NCBI GenBank assembly: GCA_041398665.1
Contig: JAWKUH010000019.1
Span: forward strand, 1 to 64,000
Reading direction: 5' to 3'
DNA: 64,000 bases
Source of the DNA: Rohdeia sp041398665
GTDB lineage: Bacteria; Planctomycetota; UBA1135; GCA-002686595
Below are positions 19,501 through 28,059 of the stretch, piece by piece (position 1 is the stretch's first letter; each line of letters opens with the position of its first letter). The position numbers and the translations under genes were made by a program. A model generated the notes under the pieces. The model was not told where the DNA came from. It did not search any database and saw only the letters and a program-made list of their open reading frames with translations.

Positions 19501-19997
19501 TGATGGCGACGCAGTTCGAGTCGCTGCTCCAGCCGCTGATCGTGCTCCTCACCGTCCCGCTCGCCGCAGTCGGCGTGGTCTACACGCTCGACCTCGAGAA
19601 CATCCCGCTGTCGGTGGTCGTGTTCATCGGGCTGATCCTGCTCGCGGGCATCGTCGTGAACAACGCGATCGTCCTCGTCGACCGCATCAACCAGAACCGC
19701 GTGCGGCTCGGTCCGGGCAAACTCCGCGAGGCCGTCGTCGAGGCGGGTCGCGTGCGCCTGCGGCCGATCCTGATGACGACCGCGACGACGGTCCTCGGGC
19801 TCCTCCCGCTCACGGGTTGGCTCGAGGGCGTGCCGGTCGTCGACATGTTCGTCTCCGGCGAGGGCGCCGAGCTGCGCCGCCCGATGGCGATCGCCGTCAT
19901 CAGCGGGCTGCTCTCGTCGACGTTCCTGACGCTGCTCGTGATCCCGTGCGTGTACTCGCTGGTGACGCGCGATCGGGCGGTGGAGGGGAAGGTTTGA
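16587..19997 (+). CDS. RND efflux permease (HAE1-like), first copy
   Basis: A 1,136-aa inner-membrane proton-driven exporter. It begins with the TM1 signature FVVARPVAITMLMLSMAVF and shows the periplasmic porter phrases NLLPEISYPTLTVRTTWSGS and IPGVAAVQVRGG. TM4 follows with LALGVGMLVDNAIVVLESIT (relay Asp), and the second half ends LLAGIVVNNAIVLVDRINQN. It is longer than typical because about 100 residues between TM6 and TM7 (around 545-640) contain extra hydrophobic stretches (VVVARVLLLAFGFLVRGGAW, LLGIVFLVGRVLTWPIS). It is in an operon with the adaptor. The substrate cannot be predicted. Confidence 0.92.
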   Translation: MTDARESEQRREEAARSFVVARPVAITMLMLSMAVFGVVSFFKLRQNLLPEISYPTLTVRTTWSGSAPEDVESRVSVRISEALGTLKGLVRSSSVSRAGVSDVLLEFDWGTQMSFAVQDVREKLDGVFLPDGVERPIILRYDPNLDPVLRIGLTSNRTFEDPEEELIALRWIAENRIERELESIPGVAAVQVRGGLEEEIHVEVDPSELASRQLSLAQVSARLAQENINAAGGSLREGSTDYIVRTVNEFADLDEIRDLALVRRGSATIRLADVARVTSTYKKREVTSRIDGKESVELAIFREAGADLVALAESVRTRVFGTPEQQAAAAKALESGDGAKTLEQRNKTDYIAYNLRKDLDAALLSDQSVFIRQAVADVRDSALIGAVLAVIVIWVFLRRLSATGIIAVAIPISVVVTFAPMYLAGVSLNIMSLGGLALGVGMLVDNAIVVLESITRCRDEGDDYRTAAVRGVREVTGAVVASTLTTICVFAPIVFVSGIAGQIFGDQALTVVSALTVSLVVAVLFIPMLASRRWLAGVKDEGPPAPRKGLTEDLRFEGLGVVSDALVVVARVLLLAFGFLVRGGAWLLGIVFLVGRVLTWPISKAFEVCWNAVEGAYPKVLSLALRASLLVVVGAGLLGWDAWRRLPHLGVELLPEIHQGEFTAFVQLDVGTPLEDTDTVMVELGEEVRAITGVDETALTVGIEQETLSQDIEGPHTARLSVRLDEDHRGVEYENAIVARVRDVLHSHPAVRSVDIRRPTLVALESPIAVEVRGHRLEALHEVAGRVLDRLDARADLRDVQSSLRPGFPEVRVTFDRDKTLEYGLDLANVAKLVRDSVLGEVATRFTRGDERIDLRVLADEERLARLDDVLDLVVNPEAPIGVPLRAVADVRTVEGPAEIRRIGNSRAVLVTASRAGFDLGGTANAVERDIATLEVPDDVVVELGGQKREMSEATNSMLFALVLAIFLVYVVMATQFESLLQPLIVLLTVPLAAVGVVYTLDLENIPLSVVVFIGLILLAGIVVNNAIVLVDRINQNRVRLGPGKLREAVVEAGRVRLRPILMTTATTVLGLLPLTGWLEGVPVVDMFVSGEGAELRRPMAIAVISGLLSSTFLTLLVIPCVYSLVTRDRAVEGKV

Positions 19998-20328
19998 TGG
20001 CCGCGTGCGTGCTCTCCGAGACTCGAGGCCGGCCGCGCAGATACAGTCACAGGGAACCGGGGAGACGGAGGAGCAACTGTCGGCCGGGAGCAACGGCGGG
20101 GAATCCCAGAGCCGGCGGACGATGCGAGAGACGCCTCCGGCGGCGGGACGCCGTTGAGTCGCCAAGCCGTGATGCCGCAGCGACACGGATCCTTCGCACT
20201 CGCGCCTTGCATTCGATCGTCCCGCGCCGCCGATGGCGGCGCTGGGCGTCCTCCCGTTCTCCCTCGGTTCGCCGCCGCAGGCGGCGAGCGCAGCGCCTCG
20301 AGCCGGCCCATGACCACGGAGGCCCACC
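19998..20328. other. Gap between the two RND permease genes, with hairpins
   Basis: A 331-bp gap between same-strand genes with no supportable coding sequence. It contains a perfect hairpin at 20224-20242 (GCGCCGCC, loop GAT, GGCGGCGC) and another at about 20270-20286 (CGCCGCC, GCA, GGCGGCG). Neither is followed by a T-run, so they may be attenuator-like structures or GC-rich chance. GGAGG lies about 10 bases before the GTG start of the second permease. Confidence 0.5.
20224..20242. repeat. Perfect 8-bp stem, 3-nt loop hairpin
   Basis: GCGCCGCC and GGCGGCGC flank the loop GAT, about 90 bp upstream of the second RND permease start. It is GC-only and lacks a trailing T-tract, so an intrinsic-terminator role is uncertain. 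Confidence 0.5.
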
Positions 20329-23300
20329 GTGCCGCGTAGGCCCTTCGACCTCTTCCGCCTGACGGTCTCGCGCCCCGTCGGGCTCGGCGTGATCTTCCTC
20401 ACGTTGATCGTCGTCGGCCTGCTCGCGTACGCGCGCATCCCGCTCCAACTGCTGCCGTCGGGCTTCTCCGAACCGACCCTCAACGTCTGGGTCCAGCACC
20501 CCGGCTCCGGCGCGCGGGAGAACGAGGAGCAGGTGACGCGCCCCATCGAGGACGAGCTGCGCACGCTCGCCGGTCTGCGCCGCGTGCGGTCGTGGTCGCG
20601 CGAGGGATCCGTCCGCTTCCGCATCCAGTTCGACCCGCTCCTCGACCCCGACCTGATGAAGGCGGAGATCCGCGACCGCATCGAACGCGCTCGCGCCAAG
20701 CTCCCCTCCTCCGTCGTCGACATCGGCTTCTGGTCCGAGGACTCCGACCAGATGCCGATCTCCTTCTTCGGCATCACCTACGACCACGAGGACGCGCGCA
20801 CCGACTTCCTCCTCGACGAGGTCGTCGTCCCGCGGCTCGAGGCCATCGACGGCATCAGCCGCATCGAGGTCTGGGGCGTCCTCGACGACACCGTGCGCAT
20901 CCTCCTCGACGAGGACCGCATCGCGGCGACGGGCACCGACATCGGCGCACTCATCCGCCGCCTGTCGTCGGACAACTTCGCGACGCCGCTCGGCAACGTC
21001 GTCGACGGCGGTCAGGAGTTCCTCCTGCGCTCCGACATGCGCTTCGGGACGACGGAGGAGATCGAGTCCTACCCGATCGGTGACGGCCTCACGATCGGCG
21101 ACATCGGACGCGTGATCCGCGCGAAGAGCGTGCGCGACCGGCTGACGCGCATCGACGGTCGCTGGGCCTACTACGGCGTCGCGAGCAAGGAGGCGGGCGC
21201 GAACGTCGTGCAGGCCAGCGAGTCGCTCGTCGCCGCGATGGAGGAGCTCGAGAAGGACCCGCGCCTCGAGGGCAACTTCCGCTTCCTGCCGTTCTTCGTG
21301 CAGGGGCAGCTCGTGAAGGACTCGCTCTCGCAGCTCCGCTCGACCGCGATGTGGGGCGGCGCGCTCGCGGTCCTCGTGCTGCTCGTCTTCCTGCGCCGCG
21401 TGCGGCTCACGTTCGCGGTCGCGCTGTGCATCCCCGTCTCCGCGCTGCTCGCGGTCGCGTGGGAGTACTTCGGCGGCGGCAGCTTCAACATCCTCACCAT
21501 GGTCGGCATCACGCTGGCCATGGGCATGCTCGTCGACAACGCCGTCGTCGTCGTCGAGAACATCTCGCGCCACCGGTCGCTCGGCGCGGAACCGCTCGAG
21601 GCAGCGCGCCGCGGCGCCGGAGAGATCGCGCTCGCGGTCACGCTCGCCACCATGACGACGGTCGTGGTGTTCCTGCCGCTGATCTTCATGACCGAGAACC
21701 CCATGGCGCGCGTGATGCTCCAGGGGATGGGCATCCCGCTCTCGGTCTCGCTGCTGTTCAGCCTGCTGGTCGCGGTCGTGTTCCTGCCGACGCTCGCCGC
21801 ACGCATCCTCGGCGACCGTCCGAAGTGGTTGGAGCGCAGCGGGAACGCGCTGAGCTGGCTGTGGCTCCTGCCCGCGCGCGCCGTCGCGTTCGCCGTCGGC
21901 GCACTCCGCGTCGTGCTGTTCGCGGCGAGCACGGCGATGTGGGCCGTCGCGCGTGGACTGCTGCGGGTGCTCGCGCCGCCCGGTCGCGCGCACTGGCCGG
22001 CCTTCGGCGCGCGGCTCGCGGCGGGCGTCGCCCTGTTCCGCTACGGGCTCCGCCACGACGCGCGGTTGGTCGAACGCCTCGAGCTGATCGGCGACCAACG
22101 ACCGCTCGTCCTCCAAGGCGTCGTGTGGGGCGCCGCCGCGGCGCTCGCACTCGTGGTCGTCCCGGAACTCGCCGCGCTGCGGCGCCGTTCGCGCCCGCAC
22201 CGACCCGAGCGGTTCGTGCCTCTCGGCGACTCCGTGATGGACATGGTCTCCGCGGCGAACACCTGGCTCGTGCGCTGGGCGGTCACGCACCGCTTCGCCG
22301 CGAGCCTCGCCGCGATCGCGTGCTTCGCGACGATCGTCGTGCCGGCGGGCTCGCTCGACATGCAGGCCTTCACCCAGGACAACGAGACGGACTCCGTCCG
22401 CTACTGGGTCGACTTCACGGCGGACTACACGCTGGCCGAGGCGTCGCGCGAGATGGCGCTGCACGAGGACTTCGTCGCCTCGATGAAGGACGAGCTCGGC
22501 ATCGACCACATCTCGTCGCGCTTCGGGACGAACGGCGGGTCGGTCACCGCCTACTGGCAGAAGGCGCTCAAGCCGTCCGAGCTGAAGCGCATCCAGACGC
22601 GCTTCCGCGAGAACGCGCCGTCGCCGCCGGGGCACGAGGTCAGCTTCGCCGACACCGAGGCCGCCAACGAGTTCTCGCGCGACGTCGCGTTCTTCGTGCT
22701 GCGCGGTCCGGACAGCGAGGCGCTCGAGGGCTGGGGCCGCCGCGCGATGGACCTGCTCGCGAACGTCGAGGGCCTGGGCGCGATCAAGTCGGAGTCGCTC
22801 TCGAACGAGCGCGCGATCCAGGTCGACATCGACCGCGACAAGGCGCTCTCGATGGGCGTCACGTCGCGCTCGGCGCTGGAGAGCATCAGCTGGGCGCTGC
22901 GCGGATTCTCGCTGCCGCGCTTCTACGACGAGGGCCGCGAGGTCCCGTTCATCATGGAGTTCGACACCGAGGAGGTGGCCGGGCTCTCGACGTTGCGCGA
23001 CCTCACGCTGTTCACCGACACCGGTCGCGTGCCGCTCGCGTCGGTGTCGGACGTCAGCTTCGAACGCACCTCGCGCTCGATCTACCGCGACGACGGTCGG
23101 ACGACGTTCGAGATCTCGGCCGAAGTGTCGGACCCCACGCGGATCGGCGAACTGACGAAGCGCGGCTACGAGGCGCTGGCGACGATGGAGATGCCGCGCG
23201 GCTTCTCGCTCGGCCAGGACTCGTCGAACCTCGCGCGAGCGGAGGACGAGGCAGCGGAGATGCAGCGTGCGCTGCTGCTCTCGATCGTGCTCGTCTTCCT

Positions 23301-23826
23301 CCTCATGGGCATCCTGTTCGAGTCGGTGTCGCTGCCCTTCAGCGTGCTCGTCACGATCCCCTTCTCGTTCCTCGGCGCGCTGTGGATGGTGAAGATCCTC
23401 GGAACGAAGATGGACGTCATGGGCTGGGTCGGCCTGATCATCCTGGCCGGCGTCGTCGTCAACAACGGCATCGTGCTGATCGACTGCATCCACCGCCGGC
23501 GCGGCGAGATCGGCGACCGCACGCTGGCGGTGATCGAGGGCTCGGCGCAGCGCGTGCGACCGATCCTCATGACGGCGGCGACGACGGTCTTCGGCCTCGT
23601 GCCGATGATGATCGAGGAGCCGCCGAAGAACGCGATCGACTACCGAGCGCTCGGCACGATCGTCGCGGGCGGCCTCGTCGCGAGCACGTTCTTCACGCTG
23701 TGGGTCGTGCCGCTGGCGTACACCGTCATCGACGACCTGTCGCGAGCGCTGTCCGAGACGTTCCGTCGCGCCCTCCCGCGTCGCAAGGACGCGGTCGCGG
23801 CGCCGACGGTCCGCACCGAACCCTGA
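20329..23826 (+). CDS. RND efflux permease (HAE1-like), second copy
   Basis: A 1,165-aa RND permease starting at GTG 20329 behind CGGAGG. It opens with FRLTVSRPVGLGVIFLTLIV and RIPLQLLPSGFSEPTLNVWV. It has a TM4 block TLAMGMLVDNAVVVVENISR with the relay Asp and a second-half TM10-like block ILAGVVVNNGIVLIDCIHRR. Between the halves (about residues 505-640) is a large insert carrying two or three extra hydrophobic stretches (SWLWLLPARAVAFAVGALRV, GVVWGAAAALALVVVPELAA). It is not a duplicate of the first permease; together they may form a heteromeric pump as in MdtBC-type systems, sharing the single adaptor. That pairing is inference. Confidence 0.9.
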   Translation: MPRRPFDLFRLTVSRPVGLGVIFLTLIVVGLLAYARIPLQLLPSGFSEPTLNVWVQHPGSGARENEEQVTRPIEDELRTLAGLRRVRSWSREGSVRFRIQFDPLLDPDLMKAEIRDRIERARAKLPSSVVDIGFWSEDSDQMPISFFGITYDHEDARTDFLLDEVVVPRLEAIDGISRIEVWGVLDDTVRILLDEDRIAATGTDIGALIRRLSSDNFATPLGNVVDGGQEFLLRSDMRFGTTEEIESYPIGDGLTIGDIGRVIRAKSVRDRLTRIDGRWAYYGVASKEAGANVVQASESLVAAMEELEKDPRLEGNFRFLPFFVQGQLVKDSLSQLRSTAMWGGALAVLVLLVFLRRVRLTFAVALCIPVSALLAVAWEYFGGGSFNILTMVGITLAMGMLVDNAVVVVENISRHRSLGAEPLEAARRGAGEIALAVTLATMTTVVVFLPLIFMTENPMARVMLQGMGIPLSVSLLFSLLVAVVFLPTLAARILGDRPKWLERSGNALSWLWLLPARAVAFAVGALRVVLFAASTAMWAVARGLLRVLAPPGRAHWPAFGARLAAGVALFRYGLRHDARLVERLELIGDQRPLVLQGVVWGAAAALALVVVPELAALRRRSRPHRPERFVPLGDSVMDMVSAANTWLVRWAVTHRFAASLAAIACFATIVVPAGSLDMQAFTQDNETDSVRYWVDFTADYTLAEASREMALHEDFVASMKDELGIDHISSRFGTNGGSVTAYWQKALKPSELKRIQTRFRENAPSPPGHEVSFADTEAANEFSRDVAFFVLRGPDSEALEGWGRRAMDLLANVEGLGAIKSESLSNERAIQVDIDRDKALSMGVTSRSALESISWALRGFSLPRFYDEGREVPFIMEFDTEEVAGLSTLRDLTLFTDTGRVPLASVSDVSFERTSRSIYRDDGRTTFEISAEVSDPTRIGELTKRGYEALATMEMPRGFSLGQDSSNLARAEDEAAEMQRALLLSIVLVFLLMGILFESVSLPFSVLVTIPFSFLGALWMVKILGTKMDVMGWVGLIILAGVVVNNGIVLIDCIHRRRGEIGDRTLAVIEGSAQRVRPILMTAATTVFGLVPMMIEEPPKNAIDYRALGTIVAGGLVASTFFTLWVVPLAYTVIDDLSRALSETFRRALPRRKDAVAAPTVRTEP

Positions 23827-23865
23827 CGCGTCGACGGCGGCGGGATCCGCTACCATCCCGCCCCC

Positions 23866-24715
23866 ATGTCCGCCCGCGACGTCTGGCCGCGCGCCTCGAA
23901 GATCCTGCGCGAACTCCGCCGCGGCGCCGACATGGTGCGCGCGGGCGGCGTGCGCGCCGGGATCGTGTTCCTGCGCGAGGAGGTCGTCGGCAACACGGCG
24001 CTGCGCCTGCGCGAGGGCGACGGGTTGCCGGCCGAGCGCGCGCGCGTCGAGTGCAACGTCTGCGGGTGGGCCGGTTCGCGCTTCCTCACCCACTGCGCCG
24101 CGGCGGTACGTCGACCGCAACGCGTTCTGCCCGCGCTGTCCGGGCTACGCGCGCCACCGCGGCTTCGCGTGGTTCGAACGGGAGACCGGGAACGAGCTCG
24201 CGCGCCTCGTCGCGGGGTCGGGCCGGCGCGTGCTGTTCGCGCCCGAGCGGGCATGCGCGGGCTGCTCGAGCGCTTCCTCGGTCCGATCGAGGGCGCGGAC
24301 GTCGACGCGGGTCGCGAGGGCGTCGACCTCTGGTCGAGGACGTCCAGCACCTCTCGTTCGAGGACGGCAGCGTCGATCTCGCGGTCCTCTTCCACGTGCT
24401 CGAGCACGTGCACGACGACGGGCAGGCGCTGCGCGAGGCTCGCGCGCGTGCTCTCGCCGCGCGGCCGCGCTCCTGTGCGTGCCGACGACGTTCGGACGCG
24501 CCGAGACGGTCGAGTTCGGCGAGGCCGCCGCGCCGAGCCTCAACCTGCACTGGCCGCGACTGGCCGAGGACTTCGCGAAAGCCGTCGAGGCCGCCGGCCT
24601 CCGCGGGACCGAGGCTACCGCTTCTCGCGCGACGCCCGCGCGAGAGTGTTCGAGCCGGCTCGCGCTCGTCGACGAGGGCTGTTCTGGGTGCGGCGGGCCG
24701 ACGCCGACGGGCTGA
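23866..24715 (+). pseudogene. SAM-dependent methyltransferase with zinc ribbon, frameshifted
   Basis: An ATG at 23866 opens MSARDVWPRASKILRELRRG and a first cysteine pair, CNVCGW. After about 24100 the protein continues in other frames: YVDRNAFCPRCPGYARHRGF (second cysteine pair), then VEDVQHLSFEDGSVDLAVLF with HVLEHVHDDGQAL. The last is the class I methyltransferase post-II motif. ALLCVPTTFGRAETVEFGEA and SLNLHWPRLAEDFAKAVEAA follow. Several frame changes are required within 850 bp. Intact, this would be a type-11 methyltransferase of about 280 residues. The end coordinate is approximate. Confidence 0.7.
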
Positions 24716-24719
24716 CCCA

Positions 24720-26370
24720 CCCGACGCATCGCGCGCTCCAGCTCCGCATCCGCGCCGTGACGAACGGCCCGTTGAACTCGACGTCGAACGCGATCGGACC
24801 GTCGTCGTCACGTCCAGGTCGGCGCGCAACGGTGCCGATCTCGAACGTGTTCGGGTCGAAGTTCGCGGCGACGTCGGCGAACTCGGCGAATCCGCATGAC
24901 CGGTGCGCGTCGGTCGAGCCCGTAGTTCACGTCGAGGCCCTCGAAGGGCATCTCGAGGGCGCCGTCGCCGAAGCGGCCCGAGGCGAGGACGATGGCGCCG
25001 GCGCCGAAGTTCCAGTGCCGCGTCGACGACGGATCCCGACTCGAGAACGGTACGCGCGTCGAAGCGCGGCGCGTATCCCGGTGAAGCCAATGCGACGCGC
25101 TCCGGCAGCATGAAGGTCCGCGGGTCGACGATCCAGTGGCGATCCCGTCGATCGTCGAGCTGAACGCGACCGAACGGAGCGTCGCCCAGGGCAGTCCGCC
25201 GTACCGGGCGACCTCGACGAAGGCGGGGACGGCTTCCGAGCGGGAGAAGTCGAACCGCACCGCGCGAAGTTCCGCTCCGTCCGCCGCCGCATCGACGAAA
25301 CCGATTCGTTGGAAGCCGAACGCCTTCGACGGATACCCGAGCGCCTCGAGTCGAGCGGCGTCGTAGTCGTCGCCGCCGAACTCGTCCTCTAGGAACACTT
25401 CCCTGCTGTGCGCGTGGGTGCGCTGCGGCTGTCCTCCGATGGCGGTGAGCAGGAGGCCGAGCAAGGCTGGACGGGAACCGGTTCCACCCCGATGACGACG
25501 CCCCGGAACCTCGGGAGACCGTTCTCGTCGAAGGACAACCGCATCGGCGCGTCACGTGCTTGTGGCGAGCCCGCGATTGACTTCGACCCAGAGCGCACGA
25601 GGTCGGTTCTCGTCGTCCGTTCGCGCAAGGGTACCGACGAGCGGACTCCCCTGCGATCTCGACCTGCGCGAACTGTCCGAACCGTGCGAGTTCGATCTCG
25701 TAGGTGCCCGGACTTCCCTACGCTCGACGTCGATGTACAAGAGTCGGGTCGACGCCGGGCAGTTCCAACTCGATGCGGCGCTGTTCCGGTCTGTCATCGG
25801 GGACCTCACCCGACTCGATCCGGAAAGTCCACCGGTCCCCGGTCCACCGGCCGAGTCGAGGATCGCTCGTGGCGGCCCACGCGTTCCGCAGAAGCGCAGG
25901 GCCGAGAACGGCGACGTCGCCCATCTCGACCGGAGGTATCACGTCGAGGACGTAGCCCGACCCGCGCGGTCCCGCGACCTCCGCTGCCTCGCCGTCGTCG
26001 CCGGCAGGACGCGGACTCGCGCCGTACTTCGACCCGAGCAGTAGCGGCGGCGGACCGTCGAACTGCCGCACCCTCGAGCTTCCGCCTTCCGTGGAGTCGA
26101 GGACGGGCGTCGGCTCGCCGTCGCCCGTCGCATCCACCCCGACCGCGAACCGGCGCCGGCGCGTCAGTCCACACCGTCGCGGGGCCGAACGCCTCGACGC
26201 CGATCCAGATCAGCCGCGCCGAGGCTCGCGAGGACGAGCGCCGCGATACCGGAGACCGCCACGATCGAGCGGCTTCCTCTGTTCGCGCGGATCGACGTCC
26301 TTGTGCTGGCTCTCGCGCTTCCCGCGCACACCGTCCTTCAGGAACCGTCGGAGTTCGCGTCGCGCGTCAT
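24720..26370 (-). pseudogene. Frameshifted membrane-anchored protein, third of tandem trio
   Basis: The ATG at 26370 overlaps the TGA of the preceding gene (ATGA). In shifting frames one reads an N-terminal hydrophobic anchor (SRSIVAVSGIAALVLASLGA), then GPATVWTDAPAPVRG, GYVLDVIPPVEMGDVAVLGP, RNAWAATSDPRLGRWTGDRW, GVDPTLLYIDVE, LPRFRGVVIGVEPVPVQP, FGGDDYDAARLEALGYPSKA, FTWKVDPRTF-like text and finally NFDPNTFEIG and IAFDVEFNGPFVT. The last block matches the end of the neighbouring paralogue (FDPFSLEV and VRVEVEFQGRVA). At least five frameshifts are needed. The family is not recognised; the downstream end is approximate. Confidence 0.6.
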
Positions 26371-27947
26371 TCGAACACCTCGACGATCGCCACGCGGCCC
26401 TGGAACTCGACCTCGACCCGCACGGGATCGTCGGCGCGGTCCGCCACCGCTGGGCGGATCAGCAGCACCTCGAGCGAGAACGGGTCGAACGTGCCGCGGT
26501 CGGTCGCGACGACGACGCCCGTGCGGACCGACGGTGTACTCGAGGAAGTCGTTGCGCACGACGACGCCCGGCGCGGTGCGGTCCACTTCGAACCGCCGAA
26601 ACGTCCACCGCGATCACGACGCCTCCGTCGCCCGGTTCGAAGACGGCGTCGAACGGTCCGTCGCGCCTGCTCGACCGCCGTTCGAGGCTCGGCGAGCGAG
26701 ACGGTGTACGGCTTGAACCAAGGAGCGGCAGCGTCACTGCCGACTCCGGGGTAGCGGTACTCCTCGACCGGGAACTCGAACGCGAGGACGCCGCCTTCGA
26801 CCCGCGCCTCGAACGGCCGGTAGAGCGTCCCTCCTTCGACCCGTTCAGTGCCGCCCCAGGTGACGCACGTGACGACCGTGCCGTCGGACAAGCGCGTTGC
26901 TCACGTCGAAGACGAGTCGGTGTTCTCGACCTCGACGAGCTTCTCCTCGAAGTGCAGCGGCGTCGGCGGCGGCATGGTCGACGACGACCTCGAGCTGAAG
27001 TCGCGCTCGACGAGACGGTGTCGCGAGCCCGTGCACGCGGACGCCGTAGACGCCGGGCGCTACCCCGTCGAAGCGCGCGGTCGCCGCGGCCTCGCCGCCC
27101 TTGAACTTCTTCGAGCCCTTCGCCGCCTCGACCGGCGCGGTGGCGACGCGCTCGCCACTCGGACCGCCCTTCAGAAGATCGACCCGCGACGGCGTCGTGG
27201 GTCGTCGTCGGTCGCGACGACGTCGCCGAGCGACGACGCGTCGAACTCGCGCTTCAACCTCTTCGCCAGTTCCTCCTCGAACACGAAGTCGAGCGCGACG
27301 GACGAGCCGATGTCCGCGAGGCTCGATCGCTATCGGCGTCACCGGTTGTTCCGGGACCGCCTCCGGATCGGCCGGGACCATCCACGCGATCCGCGGAACG
27401 GCGGGCAGTTCGAACCAGACGCCGTAGATCGAGGCGACGTGCTCGGCATCGGCAACAGACCGCGACCGCTTCGTCGAGTCGCGCGATCTCGAGCGCCAGC
27501 GACCGCCCTTCCACCTGCCGAGGTAGCGTGGTCGCGACGACGCCGTCGATCCCCGCGAACACCATCCACGCGGGCCCGCGGTGGGACCTCGTCGAACCCG
27601 GCGCTCTTCGCGGGCGCGATCGTGACGACGTAGCTCGTGTCCGCGACCTCGATCTCGATGGTCTCGACCTCGTCCGGTACGACCGTCGGGATCACGGCGC
27701 GCGACGCAGGTACTTCGCGCTTCGGCGCTTCCGCCATCGCCGGCGTCTCGCGCTCGATCCACTCCACCGCGTTCGAGGGCGGAGTCGGCGCGAGGAATGC
27801 CCCGGCGACCCACCACGCGAGCACGAGTGCGATCGAGGCGAGCAGCGACACGAGCACGAGGTGCGTCGTGCTGTCGCGGCGACTTCGCGGCGATTCGTCC
27901 GCCGGCGCGAAGCCGACGGGCGCGATGTCGTCGTGGGTCTCGGGCAC
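26367..27947 (-). pseudogene. Frameshifted membrane-anchored protein, second of tandem trio
   Basis: A GTG at 27947 starts PETHDDIAPVGFAPADESPR. A transmembrane helix (HLVLVSLLASIALVLAWWVA), a Pro/Glu linker and an extracytoplasmic part follow in changing frames: VDTSYVVTIAPAKSAGFDEV, AWMVFAGIDGVVATTLPRQV, SIYGVWFELPAVPRIAWMVP, DLLKGGPSGERVATAPVEAA, KGGEAAATARFDGVAPGVYG and RVEGGTLYRPFEARVEGGVL. It ends FDPFSLEVLLIRPAV with VEVEFQGRVAIVEVFE. The GVAPGVYGVRV phrase is typical of carboxypeptidase-regulatory-like beta-sandwiches. At least four frameshifts. Intact it would have about 525 residues, like its neighbours. Confidence 0.65.
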
Positions 27948-28059
27948 GCGGGACGGAGGAAGCGGAGCGCGGCGGGAGCGGACCGCGTCCGCCCGGCGCC
28001 GGCGCCGTTGCCTCCAGTTCTTCCCCGATCCGACCGCGGCGTGGGGTGCGGCGCGGGGA

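Noticed and set aside
20270..20286. Intrinsic terminator after the first RND permease
   Set aside because: Hairpin is present but lacks a T-tract and lies about 270 bp past the stop, so a terminator call is unsupported.
20047..24120. A 1,357-codon minus-strand open frame opposite the second RND permease
   Set aside because: Composition is Arg/Glu/His-rich antisense of a well-recognised RND gene.
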